Assembly: GCF_027244095.1 (NCBI RefSeq)
Contig: NC_069658.1
Span: 422,184,687-422,248,686, forward strand
Source of the DNA: Hemicordylus capensis
Taxonomy: Eukaryota; Chordata; Lepidosauria; Squamata; Cordylidae
Direction: 5' to 3'
DNA length: 64,000 nt
This document shows positions 53,709 to 63,612 of this stretch, piece by piece. The first letter of the stretch is position 1; every line of letters begins with the position of its first letter. A model generated the notes under the pieces. It searched no databases, was not told the origin of the DNA, and was given only the letters and a program-made list of their open reading frames with translations. The position numbers and the translations under genes were made by a program.

Positions 53709-54090
53709 AAATCATATCCAACCAATGGACGCAACATACATACATACAGGCATTAAAATGTTTAGTTTTTATTAAATTCTGAACAAATTTTGCTAGCTAT
53801 TAGGCAAAACTTTGATGAAAAAAGGATGTTTGGATATGGAGGAAATGTTTGAGGATATGGAGGAAAGCAGGTGGCCTTTTTGGCCTTGATATTTACAGGA
53901 AATTTCTTTTGTGCATGGTACTTAAAGTCCTGGTTGCAGGGTGGTGGTGAGGGACCTCTCACCATGTTGGAGACTGAGAGGCAGCCGTTCGCCAGAAGGA
54001 GATTTATGGTCACCACTGATGGTGACCAGTTCACGTATGTGGAAGGAGCAAGCTGCAGTGTATAGAGTGTGCCCTTCATAACATGAACCT
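53709..54090. other. No clear feature
   Basis: Unique-looking; the last part may belong to the following L2 coding remnant. Confidence 0.35.
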
Positions 54091-54748
54091 GCCTGCCCAC
54101 TTTGTGCATCATGAGAGGCTAGCCTGCTTCCTGTTCTGCCACCATTGGCAGTCTACTTGGTGGGAATACATTGGGGGCGGTTTCAGTTGCAGACCCCAGG
54201 CTGTGGAATTCCCTACCCCATGAGGTCTACCGATCCCCTTCCCTGATGGTATTTCAGTTTCAAGCACTGTTCCCCCTAAGGCATGCACACATGCACATGC
54301 TCACACATTTTTTGATGTCCGCTCAGTTAATTGTCTATCCCGCTCAGACTGAATTAGGAAGGTCCCACTCTGAATACACATGTGCACACGTTGCCTTGAT
54401 ACTGCCACTCAGAACAAAACTCATTCTGCACACAATTGAAAAAATTAGAGAGAACACTGGTGTCAAGTCAAAACATTCTTATTTCACCATGCATTTTGTT
54501 TGATTTATTTGCTTGACTCTGATTTTGTGATTTTCCCCCATCCTGTGCTGTTCCCTGGTTTTTAGTGCTTTGAACTCTAGCTGTTGTAGTTGTTTTGAAT
54601 TTTACTTGATTATTTTCCTATATGGTTTTGTTTATTTGATGGCTGCTTTTGATTGTTTTTGTAAAACACCTTGGAGGCCCTTTTCAGGGCTGAATGGCGG
54701 TGTAGCAATCTTTAGCTAAGTACATAAAAATAAATAATTAATGCAAAA
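54091..54748 (+). mobile_element. L2 LINE 3' end split by a hAT
   Basis: 'ccaggctgtggaattcccta' and 'gatggtatttcagtttcaag', then after the insert a T-rich UTR and 'gtaaaacaccttggaggccc', 'aatggcggtgtagcaatctt', ending in an A-rich tail. 5' truncated. Confidence 0.75.
54265..54459. mobile_element. Non-autonomous hAT, 195 bp, inside L2
   Basis: Left end CACTGTTCCCCCTAAGGC; complement of right end CAGTGTTCTCTCTAATTT. 8-bp duplication gtttcaag / gtgtcaag (one mismatch) at 54257-54264 and 54460-54467. The ends are those of the 48444 MITE but the interior is different. Confidence 0.88.
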
Positions 54749-55713
54749 TATGTATTTAGTAGTTGAGTATCTTTGCCCAAGCACAAAATGGCTCTGAGGA
54801 CCAAGGTACATTTTTCACAACAAGCATGTTTGGCACATCCATGCTGCTGTTTGAGCAGCAACCATTGCAAAACATGGATACACATTTATGAGCACATACT
54901 AAATGTCCAGTGACCAATATGGCTTCCCTGCTGCATATTTCTGCAAGTTTACAAACATGTAGCTCACCTTACAGTTGATGTCATCTATTGCTGCAAACAC
55001 TGGGATTAGCATGGCATGCATGTGACTCAGGAGACTGAAGAAGCAGTCCTGGGAGTTTAAGGGGCTCTCTGGGTCATGCCCTTAAATTGGAGGTGCTATC
55101 CTTAAACCGGCACTAGTGCACAAGGAGTGAGATTCCTTATCTTTCCTATGTGCCGTATTCCATTGCTGAATGGGTCTTCTAGTGAAGCTATTTTCCTTAA
55201 TGCTCAGCTTAAACTCTGTTTGAATCCATTGTTTTGTCTCTGTGGAAATGGTGAACAACTTGTTTTCCTTCTTCTTTTTGACATCTTTTTAAATATTTAC
55301 GAATTGTCAGCATATGTCCTTCTTTCCACCATTTTATTTTTGTTAGTCTAAAAGCTTATATTCCCAGTTCCTTTAAGCCTTTTGTCACATGACCTGCCTT
55401 TGGAATTGTCTCATCCCCAAAGCTCTCTGTTTATCCTTTCCTGTGTATTTACATTTTTCTTCAAATGAAATAGAATTCCAAAGGTATATCTAGATTTTGC
55501 ATTTTGCATTTGCAGCCTTCTTCCTCTGCTCCCTCATTATTTGGATATCATGGCTATCCAGTTTCCTTCCTGGGTGCATCAGAAGGTAGCTGAGTGCTCC
55601 AGAAGGCAGAACAGTTTGGTAATTGGAGTGGGGGTCATGGGGGAAATGATTCAACCCCTTACCAATACTTTTGACAAGTTTGCTAAAAACAACAAAACCT
55701 CCAGAACTAGGAC
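54749..55713. other. No recognised feature
   Basis: Unique-looking DNA; no gene recognised in any frame. Confidence 0.4.
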
Positions 55714-55830
55714 CAGGGACATAGCAAGGTTGGAATGGGCCCAGAGACAATATTTTAAAATGCCCCCCCCCGAAGCTCAGCTCATGAAGTAAAGAAATCT
55801 TAAATGAGGCTGAATTGTGGTAACAAAAAG

Positions 55831-55927
<97 letters not shown>

Positions 55928-56189
55928 ACCTAAGTGCCACAGTAGAACATCATCCTAAATTATTTTTTAAAAGGTTTTGTAAATTGTGGATGATGCAAGT
56001 CATTTAACAGTACTAGAGAAAGATATGCTGTTCTGGTAGCTCCAGGTCTTAACACTCACATCAATTTCGGAGGACGAATACAACTGAAGGAAGCCGAGAT
56101 GGGTGTGCAGCTGGGGGAGTCAGTCATGTGTCTTGCCCCTGGGGGGGCCAAGGCAGTGGGCCCCCAGACAACTGTCTCTCCTTGCCCTT
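55714..56189. mobile_element. Non-autonomous hAT (CAGGGGCATAGC family), right end lost
   Basis: Left end CAGGGACATAGCAAGG and the family body ('gaagctcagctcatgaagta', 'attgtggatgatgcaagtca', 'gggcccccagacaactgtct'). The terminal TATAGTTACGCCCCTG of its relatives is missing. 'ctagga' occurs on both flanks, perhaps a remnant of the duplication. Confidence 0.85.
55836..55923. repeat. (CA)n(TA)n microsatellite
   Basis: Long (CA)n at about 55835-55875 followed by (TA)n to about 55923, inside the hAT at the same point where its relatives carry (CA)n or (TAGA)n. Confidence 0.95.
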
Positions 56190-56237
56190 GCTAGGATGAA
56201 CAAACCATGCTCCTTGCTAGGATGAACAAACCATGCT
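56186..56237 (+). repeat. Perfect 26-bp tandem duplication
   Basis: Units at 56186-56211 and 56212-56237, beginning 'ccttgctaggatgaacaaac', at the broken right edge of the hAT. Confidence 0.95.
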
Positions 56238-56580
56238 CATGATGATAATAGAGGCAGGAAAAAGACAAGAGTAGCACACAGCCTTCACTTCCTGTTCCTG
56301 TTTCAAAGCCACCATTTGGGTAGCAGGATTATGATGAGCTGGAGAAAGTCGCTTCACTGCTATGGGCCAATGCCCTATTTGCTTGAGATTGGTTGCCTCC
56401 CAAATGGCCACATACAGTTGGAATCATGAAGTGCTGATTAAATGTCTCCTCTGACCATTGACGTTGGAAGAAGAAAAGAGTTAGTAAGCTGCAGCATTAC
56501 GGGTGGCCTCTTTACCCCAGAGCTGTTAAAACAGCCTGTATAGTGGCCTAACATGTGGTAACCCTAGGATAGGAAATAGT
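56238..56580. other. No recognised feature
   Basis: Unique-looking DNA. Confidence 0.4.
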
Positions 56581-56838
56581 GGCTGACATCCAAACTAATG
56601 AAGCACTGGTACAGCTAACATTGTTCTGTGCCTATGGGGGAGGGCCAATTTTTGTCAGTCTCCCCTTCTACCTGGGTACTCCCAAAAATATATTCCTGTG
56701 GGTTGCATGACCATCAGTTGCATGACCGTCAGTTGCATGACCCTTTGGGAGGCACAGTAGGCTCCAGAGGGAAGGGGAGATGAACATAAATCACCCTTCC
56801 ACCACAGAACCAGCACTTCATTAGTTTGCATGTTGGCC
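56581..56838. mobile_element. MITE with GGCTGACAT termini
   Basis: Left end 'ggctgacatccaaactaatg'; complement of right end 'ggccaacatgcaaactaatg', and both continue 'aagcactggt' / 'aagtgctggt'. Contains a 15-bp tandem repeat (ttgcatgaccatcag and variants) at 56704-56745. Confidence 0.75.
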
Positions 56839-57321
56839 ACCATTAGTAAGAAGACTGTGTTTATGTATGTCTAGCTGCTCTTTGTATGCATTCTATCTAT
56901 TTGATCTGAGCAATTTCACCCTTCATCCACATTAAGGCAATATATCAACAGCAGTCTGTGTGTTATCAGTTGAAGATTGGCCCATGGCTAGGTAATGTTC
57001 CACTTCACTAAAGGGGCAAATATTGTATGTGTCCAGGGACTTGAATTTAAACCATGATGATTACTTTCTAGTGCTTACTTTGCACTTTTAAATTTTTCTT
57101 GGGCAAAACCCAAGGACCACATAATTGCCCTGCATTTAGTCAGTCAAATAACTATAAAGGAGACTGAGGACCCCTGCAGCCATCTGGTTCACAAGGTGGG
57201 TTCCTTTGGCCCTGGAAAAATAAATTAGGCCTAGTCGGCAACTAATTTTTAAGGCAGAGGGCTGTTTAACTTCTCCTCCCTCGGGTGAAAAGCAACCAAG
57301 GCTTGATAAGAGTTCTCCCAT
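56839..57321. other. No recognised feature
   Basis: Unique-looking DNA. Confidence 0.4.
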
Positions 57322-57329
57322 GATGCAGT

Positions 57330-57718
57330 CAGAGGCGTAACTAGGGGAAACGGTGCCCGGGGCAAGCACTGAAATGGCGCCCCCCCACCACCACGCCCCC
57401 CCCCACATACTACATTATACTTAGGTTTTTCCTCACAAGCGCTCACCGCCGCCAAGCCAGGCCACTGACTGGCCGCCAGGCGCCAGCAAAGCAATGCGGG
57501 TGGCGCAGGTGGCACGGAAGGGACCGCTCGTGGGGAAGGGGGCACCGACGCACTCCCTTGACTGCTGCAGCGCTGCTGCACTGAGCAGGAAACATTTGTA
57601 TTAACAAAAAATTAAAAAAAAAATTTAAAAAAATTGGTCATGGCGGCGCCCCCCACGTGACCAGAAAAGATGGCGCCCGGGGCACGTGCCCCCCCTGCCC
57701 CCTATAGTTACGCCTCTG
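57330..57718. mobile_element. Non-autonomous hAT (CAGAGGCGTAACTA family), 389 bp
   Basis: The two ends are exact inverse complements for 14 bp (CAGAGGCGTAACTA). Perfect 8-bp duplication GATGCAGT at 57322-57329 and 57719-57726. GC-rich interior ('ggcgcccggggcacgtgccc'). No transposase. It looks young. Confidence 0.95.
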
Positions 57719-57726
57719 GATGCAGT

Positions 57727-57970
57727 TGAGCTGGTGACTCCCGTGCATGAGACAAGCAAGGCACAAGCAAATGGGAATTAAGAGCCCAGATGTATAATGG
57801 AGAGAAGCCATAGCCTCTGCCAGATGCTCTGTGCTGTACCCCAGGAAAAGGAATTAAAGATCTCTTTTCACACATGAGACTTAAACCATCATAAAACCAT
57901 AGCTTGTTGTGAGCTGCCCCAAGCAGTAGTGTACTGGAGGGGTGGGTATAAATATTTATTATTATTATTT
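57727..57970. other. No clear feature
   Basis: Mostly unique-looking. 'cttgttgtgagctgccccaa' at 57902 and the following (ATT)n resemble an L2 end. Confidence 0.4.
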
Positions 57971-58128
57971 TACACAGTCAGACAGGTGTTATTGACTGGT
58001 TTGTTTTATCCAGACATCGGGTCCTTCCCAAGGACCTGGGATGCCAGAATTTTATTGTCAATGTTGTTGCTGTTATTATAGATATCGTCGCAGAATATAG
58101 GCTGTTCCCAGTAAAGCTGCTTTTTGTA
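57971..58128 (-). mobile_element. R4/Dong LINE 3' end
   Basis: The minus strand reads 'aaaaagcagctttactggga', 'acagcctatattctgcgacg' and ends 'aacacctgtctgactgtgta'. It is the last ~160 bp of the element at 19750. (ATT)n/(TTA)n tracts abut both ends (57957-57969 and 58129-58173). Confidence 0.85.
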
Positions 58129-58138
58129 TTATTATTAC

Positions 58139-58173
<35 letters not shown>
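58129..58173. repeat. (ATT)n microsatellite
   Basis: About 14 ATT units with one interruption, directly against the truncated 5' edge of the R4/Dong copy. Confidence 0.95.
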
Positions 58174-58862
58174 GTGAGAGGGTCTTTGGAAATAGGAGCT
58201 GGATCTGCCAAATTACTGAACCAGCATTGTCTAGTCCTCCCTTACAAAGGCCCGTGGACAGTATAGGACACTTGAGTGGCATATTAATGGGAGCCTTACT
58301 AGGCATATTAGTTTTTTAAAAAAAACAAAAACTCTATCACCTCCACGGAAATCAGATCCACATGGGTGGAGCTAACATCTAAGTCCTTCTCATTATTAGC
58401 CAGCTGGGAGGGAAGGTAACAACCCCCTGCATGTAGAAAAATAACAAACGCGGGGAAAGGCTGCACTAGAACCTTTTTGCCTGGTATACTAGTTTTGTGT
58501 TTGCAACCATAATCACAAAAGCCAATTCCAGCTCCTCTCTCTTTAGTCATCACCTCAAAAAGAAGCCGAGTTATAGTTGTTTTATTTGCAGGGTTTACTT
58601 TACATGGAAGGGGCATTCAAAAATATCACTCCTCCACTGGCAGACTGAAGTGGTACAGTTCACTCTGCCACCTCAGGATCCTTCCATTTTGTTCTGCTTC
58701 ATGTGCAGCTCAGGCCTGTCCAGCATTCTAACCCCTACAGCATCCCAGGTTCACGAATGGTCCCACCCACTTACCTCAGGACCACATGGCCAAACATTAT
58801 TATGGCAATGTAGGATGAAGCCACATGTTAGTGAGGAACTCTCAACATGATGTCCATTTTGT
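58174..58862. other. No recognised feature
   Basis: Unique-looking DNA. A ~45-bp stretch at 58530-58572 ('ctcaaaaagaagccgagtta' end) recurs at 59730-59772, hinting at an undefined repeat. Confidence 0.4.
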
Positions 58863-58934
58863 TTAAATTATTTATTTGTTATTTCTCTGTGTGAACCGCC
58901 CTGAGCCATTTTTGGAAGGGCGGTATAGAAATCG

Positions 58935-58985
<51 letters not shown>
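58863..58985 (+). mobile_element. L2-type 3' tail with (GATA)n
   Basis: 'tatttctctgtgtgaaccgc', 'cctgagccatttttggaagg', 'gcggtatagaaatcggatag' and (ATAG)n to 58985. Only the end is present. Confidence 0.88.
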
Positions 58986-58987
<2 letters not shown>

Positions 58988-59051
58988 ATATGTTGAAGGG
59001 ACTCTAAGTGAAAGCTGATCTCAGATTCTGTGGAATGCAAAATAGCATACT

Positions 59052-59215
59052 CAGGGGTGTAACTATAATAGGGCAAGGGGAGACCGTTGTCTCAGGGTCC
59101 CCTGCCTCGGGGGGGGGTCAGAGACATTTCTCCTCCACCCAACACCTACCCGAACTTCCTTGAATATTTTTTAAAGTTTTGTCTCTGGGCCCACTCCAAC
59201 CTTGTTACGCCCCTG
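59052..59215. mobile_element. Short hAT (CAGGGG family), 164 bp
   Basis: Left end CAGGGGTGTAACTATAAT; complement of right end CAGGGGCGTAACAAGG. Perfect 8-bp duplication AGCATACT at 59044-59051 and 59216-59223. It is an inverted, internally shortened relative of 25490-25931 (shares 'tctctgggcccactccaacc'). Confidence 0.95.
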
Positions 59216-59346
59216 AGCATACTTATTTAGTGATGTTCAAATGGGGGAAATGGAAATATTGAATGTATTTTTTTCTTACGTGGTACTTGTTTCTTCTTAA
59301 GCAATCTGAAATGTGGATTCCTCTTCCCTCTGAAATCATGGTTTAA
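59216..59346. other. No recognised feature
   Basis: Short spacer. Confidence 0.4.
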
Positions 59347-59657
59347 GGAGGAATGCTGGTCTTGTGGTAGCAAGCATGAATTGTCCCCTTTGCTCAGTAG
59401 GTTCTACCCTGGTTGCATTTGAATGGGAGACCACATCTGAGCACTGTAAGATATTCCCCTTAGGAGATGGGGCTGCTCTGGGAAGAGCACCTGCATGCAG
59501 AAGGTTCCAAGTTCCCTCCCTGGCATCTCCAAGATAGGGCTGAGAGGGACTTCTGCCTGCAACCTTGGAGAAACCACTGCCAGTCTGTGTAGACAATACT
59601 GAACTAGATGGACCGGTGGCTTGACTCGGTATATGGCAGCTGCCTAGGTTCCTATGA
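59347..59657 (+). mobile_element. 5S-headed SINE, plus-strand copy
   Basis: The 5' part has 'tgctggtcttgtggtagcaa' then the 5S-like 59390-59433 ('tttgctcagtaggttctacc', 'ctggttgcatttgaatggga'). The second half is the TAGCTCA-family body ('gcatgcagaaggttccaagt', 'ctagatggaccggtggcttg') ending 'tcctatga'. Complete. Confidence 0.8.
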
Positions 59658-60234
59658 TGCTGTGGATTGCTACTTGAAACCTTTGATAATAAACATACCA
59701 GTTAGATATTACTGCTCCACCGATTTCAGCCTCCTCTCTCTTTAGCCATCCCCTCAAAAAGAAGACGAGTTGATCTGGGGCTGCGTTTCAGGTGGTTATG
59801 TTTGCTGCATGGGTGGAAATGGTGACATGGTACAATTTCTGGCTAGCTTTGAGGTCATTGTGCGGCTTAATTTTGGTTTGGGGGGGTGTCAGTGTTGTCC
59901 TGCCAAATGCTGCTACCAAAGGCAGGATCAAAGCATTTCATGTCTGCTCTCAAAGAATTTTGGATGTTAGAATTTTGAAGCTCATCATTCTCTTTTGGAG
60001 CTCCCAGGCTGCACATCCCAAAACATCGTATCTCAACTATATGTCCAGCTTTTTTGCCAGAGGCCCCACAACTCCTCTTCCATTTGCATGTTAGACTCTT
60101 GAACATCTCAACTTTTATTTTGGAAACATTTCAAATCCTCTTGATCACAGAGAAACTCTGAAAATGTAAAGCCATTAAATCTTACTGAAAAAAGGAAGTA
60201 GAACAATTTGTTATGGGGTGGCTAACGAAGTTTA
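59658..60234. other. No recognised feature
   Basis: Unique-looking DNA; open frames on both strands lack recognisable domains. Confidence 0.4.
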
Positions 60235-60236
60235 TT

Positions 60237-60291
<55 letters not shown>
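60231..60291. repeat. (TTTA)n(TTA)n microsatellite
   Basis: A TTTA run passes into about 15 ATT units, just upstream of a CR1 end. Confidence 0.95.
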
Positions 60292-60292
<1 letters not shown>

Positions 60293-60622
60293 GTACTTCT
60301 TCACACAGTGCCTAATTCACTTACGGAACTCTCTGCCACAGGACGTGGTGATGCCCACTAGCTTGGATAGCTTTAAAAGGGGCTTAGGCAAAATCATGGA
60401 GGACAGTCCCTATCAATGCCTACTAGTCTGGTGGCTATAGGCCACCTCCAGCTTCAGAGTCATGATGCTGCTAAATACCAGTTGAAAGGGAGCATCAGCA
60501 GAAGAGGGGGCAAATCCTCAACACCTGTGGGCTTCTTGGAGGCATTTGGTGGGCCACTGAGTGAAACAGGATGCTGGACTGGATGGGCCTTGAGCCTGAT
60601 CCAGCAGTTCTTATCTCATGCC
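60293..60622 (+). mobile_element. CR1 LINE 3' end, longest copy
   Basis: It encodes the known CR1 C-terminal string (YFFTQCLIHLRNSLPQDVVM, then PTSLDSFKRGLG). The 3' UTR 'ataggccacctccagcttca', 'ggtgggccactgagtgaaac', 'gatgctggactggatgggcc' and 'gagcctgatccagcagttct' follows. 5' truncated. Confidence 0.9.
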
Positions 60623-60625
60623 TAT

Positions 60626-61437
60626 ATAAGTTAACTTGCTTAGATTACTGCAATGCATTTTACACGGGGCTGCCTTTGAAAACAGTCTGGAAACTGCAGC
60701 TGGTACAAAATAGGATTGCATGGTTATTAACTGGGACTGGACATTTTGATCATATTACAGCGGTCAGGAGCGCTCCTATCCCCCGGCCGCGCACATGGTA
60801 TCTAGAATTATTCAGGTTTTTGGCACCACAGTTCAGCTTCATGAGGCTAGGTGTGGCGGGCAAAGGATGGGGCCGTGACAGGAGGCCCCCCTGGACCTTG
60901 GAGGCCACGGACTGGGGCTCCAAGGTCCAGGGGTAAGAGCGCCTCTGACACCAGTGCTTCATCAGCTGCACTGGCTCCCAGACCATTTCTGGGTCAAATT
61001 CAAAGTGCTGGTTTTAATCAGGTAACCTGAGAGAGTGCCTTGCCCCTTATGTCCCAAATGGAACCTTAAGATCTTCTTTGGAAGAGCTCTCCTGGGTACC
61101 CATGCCAAACAAGGTGAGGTGGGTGGCTACCAGGGAGAGGGTCTTTTTGGTGGTTGCTCCCCCTTTATGGCAAAGCCTCCCCAGTGAGGTTCGCCTGGCT
61201 TAATCACTTTGCTATTTTAGATGCTTAGACCTTTTAAATTTTGATTTTCAGATTTGATCTGATTTTTAAATAATTTTAAAATGAGTTTTTAAGCTGCTTT
61301 GTATTGTATTTTGTATTTTCTTTTCACCTTTTTAATCTGTTATAATTTAATGTGTTATGTGTTTTAATTGTATGTTTTAATCCTCTGTTGTGAGCTGCCC
61401 AGAGAACAATTAGTTATGGGGCAGCTAATAAATAATT
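60626..61437 (+). mobile_element. L2 LINE 3' end split by a hAT
   Basis: Coding remnant LDYCNAFYTGLPLKTVWKLQ and LVQNRIAWLLTG, then after the insert the 'ccagtgcttcatcagctgca' block, a T-rich UTR, and the end 'tgtgagctgcccagagaaca' with an AATAA tail. A (GTT)n tract follows. Confidence 0.88.
60765..60947. mobile_element. Non-autonomous hAT, 183 bp, inside L2
   Basis: Left end CAGGAGCGCTCCTATCCCC; complement of right end CAGAGGCGCTCTTACCCC. Flanks acagcggt / acaccagt match at six of eight positions. A palindromic centre repeats 'accttggaggccacgg' / 'ctccaaggtcc'. Confidence 0.8.
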
Positions 61438-61443
61438 TATTAA

Positions 61444-61471
<28 letters not shown>

Positions 61472-61475
<4 letters not shown>

Positions 61476-61754
61476 CACAGTCAGACAGGTGTTATTGACT
61501 GGTTTGTTTTATCCAGACACCGAGTCCTTCCCAAGGACCTAGGATGGCTGGATTTTATTACCAATATTGTTGCTGTTGTTATTATAGATATCATCACAGA
61601 ATATAGGCTGTTCCCATTAAAGTTGCTTTTTGTAATTGGCTGATGGTGATTTCTGTGGCCCCTATGGTGTTGAGGTGCTCTCCAAGGTCTTTTGGAATTG
61701 CACCTAGGGCGCCAGTTACTACTGGGATTATATTGGTCTTCTTCTGCCACAGCC
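61472..61754 (-). mobile_element. R4/Dong LINE 3' end
   Basis: The last ~280 bp of the 19750 family on the minus strand (C-terminal codons IEIERLWQKKTNIIPVVTGA and the 3' UTR to 'gtctgactgtgtaaac'). The 3' end abuts (GTT)n at 61446-61471. Confidence 0.88.
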
Positions 61755-61773
61755 TTTCAATTTCAATTTGTAA

Positions 61774-61922
61774 GGCTGTGGCAGAAGAAGACCAAAATAA
61801 TCCCAGTAGTAATTGGTGCCCTAGGTGCAATTCCAAAACAACTTGAAGAGCACCTCAACACCATAGGGGCCACAGAAATCACCATCAGCCAATTACAAAA
61901 AGCAACTTTACTGGGAACAGCC

Positions 61923-61924
<2 letters not shown>
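61774..61924 (+). repeat. Inverted second arm of the R4/Dong 3' end
   Basis: 151 bp that is the inverse complement, with a few differences, of 61604-61754, separated from it by 19 nt. It stops at 'gggaacagccta', well before the true LINE 3' end, and passes into (TTA)n. So it was not made by an ordinary insertion. Confidence 0.9.
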
Positions 61925-61973
<49 letters not shown>

Positions 61974-61991
61974 CATCATCATCATCATCAC
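61925..61991. repeat. (TTA)n(TCA)n microsatellite
   Basis: About 16 TTA units then six TCA units between the R4/Dong arm and a SINE. Confidence 0.95.
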
Positions 61992-62237
61992 AGTGGCAGG
62001 GGTAACTTCCCTAGGGAGCAAGAGGTTGCCGGTTCAAATTCCCGGTGGTATGTTTCCCAGACTATGGGAAACACCTATATCGGGCAGCAGCAATATAGGA
62101 AGATGCTGAAAGGCATCATCTCATACTGCGTGGGAGATGGCAATGGTAAACCCCTCCTCTATTCTACCACAGAAAACCCCAGAGCTCTGTGAGCACCAGG
62201 AGTCGACACCAACTCAATGGCACAATTTTACCTTTAA
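61992..62237 (+). mobile_element. Sauria-type SINE
   Basis: B box 'gttcaaattcccggt', body 'gatgctgaaaggcatcatct', 'tctaccacagaaaaccccag', end 'actcaatggcacaattttac'. The tRNA head is partly lost next to the microsatellite. Confidence 0.88.
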
Positions 62238-62470
62238 AGAGGCACCTTTTAAAAGTTGCAATTCTCTTTATTGAGCAGGGGGAGAGTAACTGGCCCTATC
62301 CACCCCCAGCACAGTACCTCCAGTGACTGTTGCTGGTGTCTGTCTTATGTTTCTTTCTTAGATTGTGAGCCCTTTGGGGACAGGGAGCCATCTAACTTAA
62401 TTTAATTTAAATCTATCTATATAAACCACTTTGGGAACTTCTGTTGAAAAGCAGTATATAAATATTCATT
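62238..62470 (+). mobile_element. L2-type LINE 3' tail, variant end
   Basis: 'aaagaggcaccttttaaaag', 'agtaactggccctatccacc', 'gattgtgagccctttgggga', then a different end: 'aaaccactttgggaacttct', 'gttgaaaagcagtatataaa'. This suggests a sister subfamily of the GGCGG-tail copies. Confidence 0.8.
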
Positions 62471-63384
62471 GTATTTGTATTCAACACAGGGATGGTGTTG
62501 CAGTGGACTTTTGGGAATGGGGTAAGCCTAAACAGAGTTTTATGGCTAGGCTATAAAGCATTGTAGGCCCTTGCAGTTACAAAAAATCTGTCTTGCCCCA
62601 TTGATTTCCTTGCATGATATTGCTGTGCAGGATGGGAAATTGATTGCGGAATTTCTCCTCCCTGCCCCCTGGGAGAGATTGAGCATCTCCTGTGGTAGAA
62701 TGGTCCAGTAGAATACAATTGACCCGATTACCATTTTTCTAGTGTGGCCTTTGGCAAATCACTCCACCTTTCTCTGCTGCAGTGGAGGATTGCTTGCTCT
62801 GCTGCCTTTAGAAAGTTGGAGGTGAGATTTCATCAATGAGACTATAATGGTGGGTGGGCAAAACAGGCCTCCGTTGCCTAGCACTGCTCTTTGCTTGGCC
62901 TGGATAAACGATGATAGTCATTACACAGAAGTAAACAATAGGTTGTCTCATGCTTAGGGCTGTCAATTAAAGAATTTCAGTTTGATTAATCACCAGCCTT
63001 TTATCTGCTTAATCAATCAATCAATCAGCCAAATTTAAATATATGTGCCTATTACTAAAACCTTAATATAGGGCTTCCTTCCACTGATAGAAGTATGAAT
63101 TAGCTTACACTTTAGCATAGGAAACTCCTGCTGTTAGCAGGGCCAGGCCACCTTTCCTTTATCTTTCGCAGTAATGTACAAGAACAGCCTCAAAAAACAA
63201 ACAAATATGCCCTTGCAGCCTTACTGATTAAAACTGACGCCTTAGATTAAAGCTTTAGCTTATTGCAGGCTGCAGCTTTACACATTTTGAATCCAGCCAT
63301 GAAGATCAGAGCATGATTCACCAGTGAACCCCAATATCCGTTGATGCAGTACCTCCTCCTGTGGTGCTGGAAGATCCGGAACAC
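62471..63384. other. No recognised feature
   Basis: Unique-looking DNA with a short (AATC)n at 63011-63026. Confidence 0.4.
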
Positions 63385-63480
63385 TTATTTATGTATTAGA
63401 TTTTTATCCTACCCAATTTTCAAAGCAGCATGCCTCCACTCTTTTATCCTCACAACAACCCTGTGAGGTAGGTGCAAGTA
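63385..63480 (+). mobile_element. MIR/SINE-core-like remnant
   Basis: 'tttatcctcacaacaaccct' followed by 'gtgaggtaggtgcaag' is the typical 3' part of MIR-like and L2-tailed SINEs. Only this end is clear. Confidence 0.5.
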
Positions 63481-63494
63481 GAACAAAGAGAGAA

Positions 63495-63612
63495 GGCATG
63501 TCTACATCTCTTGCCTGTAGGCTTCCCAGAGATATGCGGTGGGCCACTGTGGGAATCAAGATGCTAAAATAGATGAGCCTTGGGCCTGATCTGGCCGGGC
63601 TGTCCTTACAAG
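63495..63612 (+). mobile_element. CR1 LINE 3' terminal remnant
   Basis: 'tcttgcctgtaggcttccca', 'ggtgggccactgtgggaatc', 'gccttgggcctgatctggcc' follow the CR1 end order. Diverged. Confidence 0.75.

Noticed and set aside
59390-59433. 5S rRNA gene
   Set aside because: Only the internal-promoter-like part is similar and it is fused to a SINE body; copies at 49.6 and 52.6 kb are alike.
61692-62192. 166-codon plus-strand open frame
   Set aside because: It reads through an inverted R4/Dong end, a (TTA)n run giving poly-Tyr, and a SINE; it is a composite artefact.
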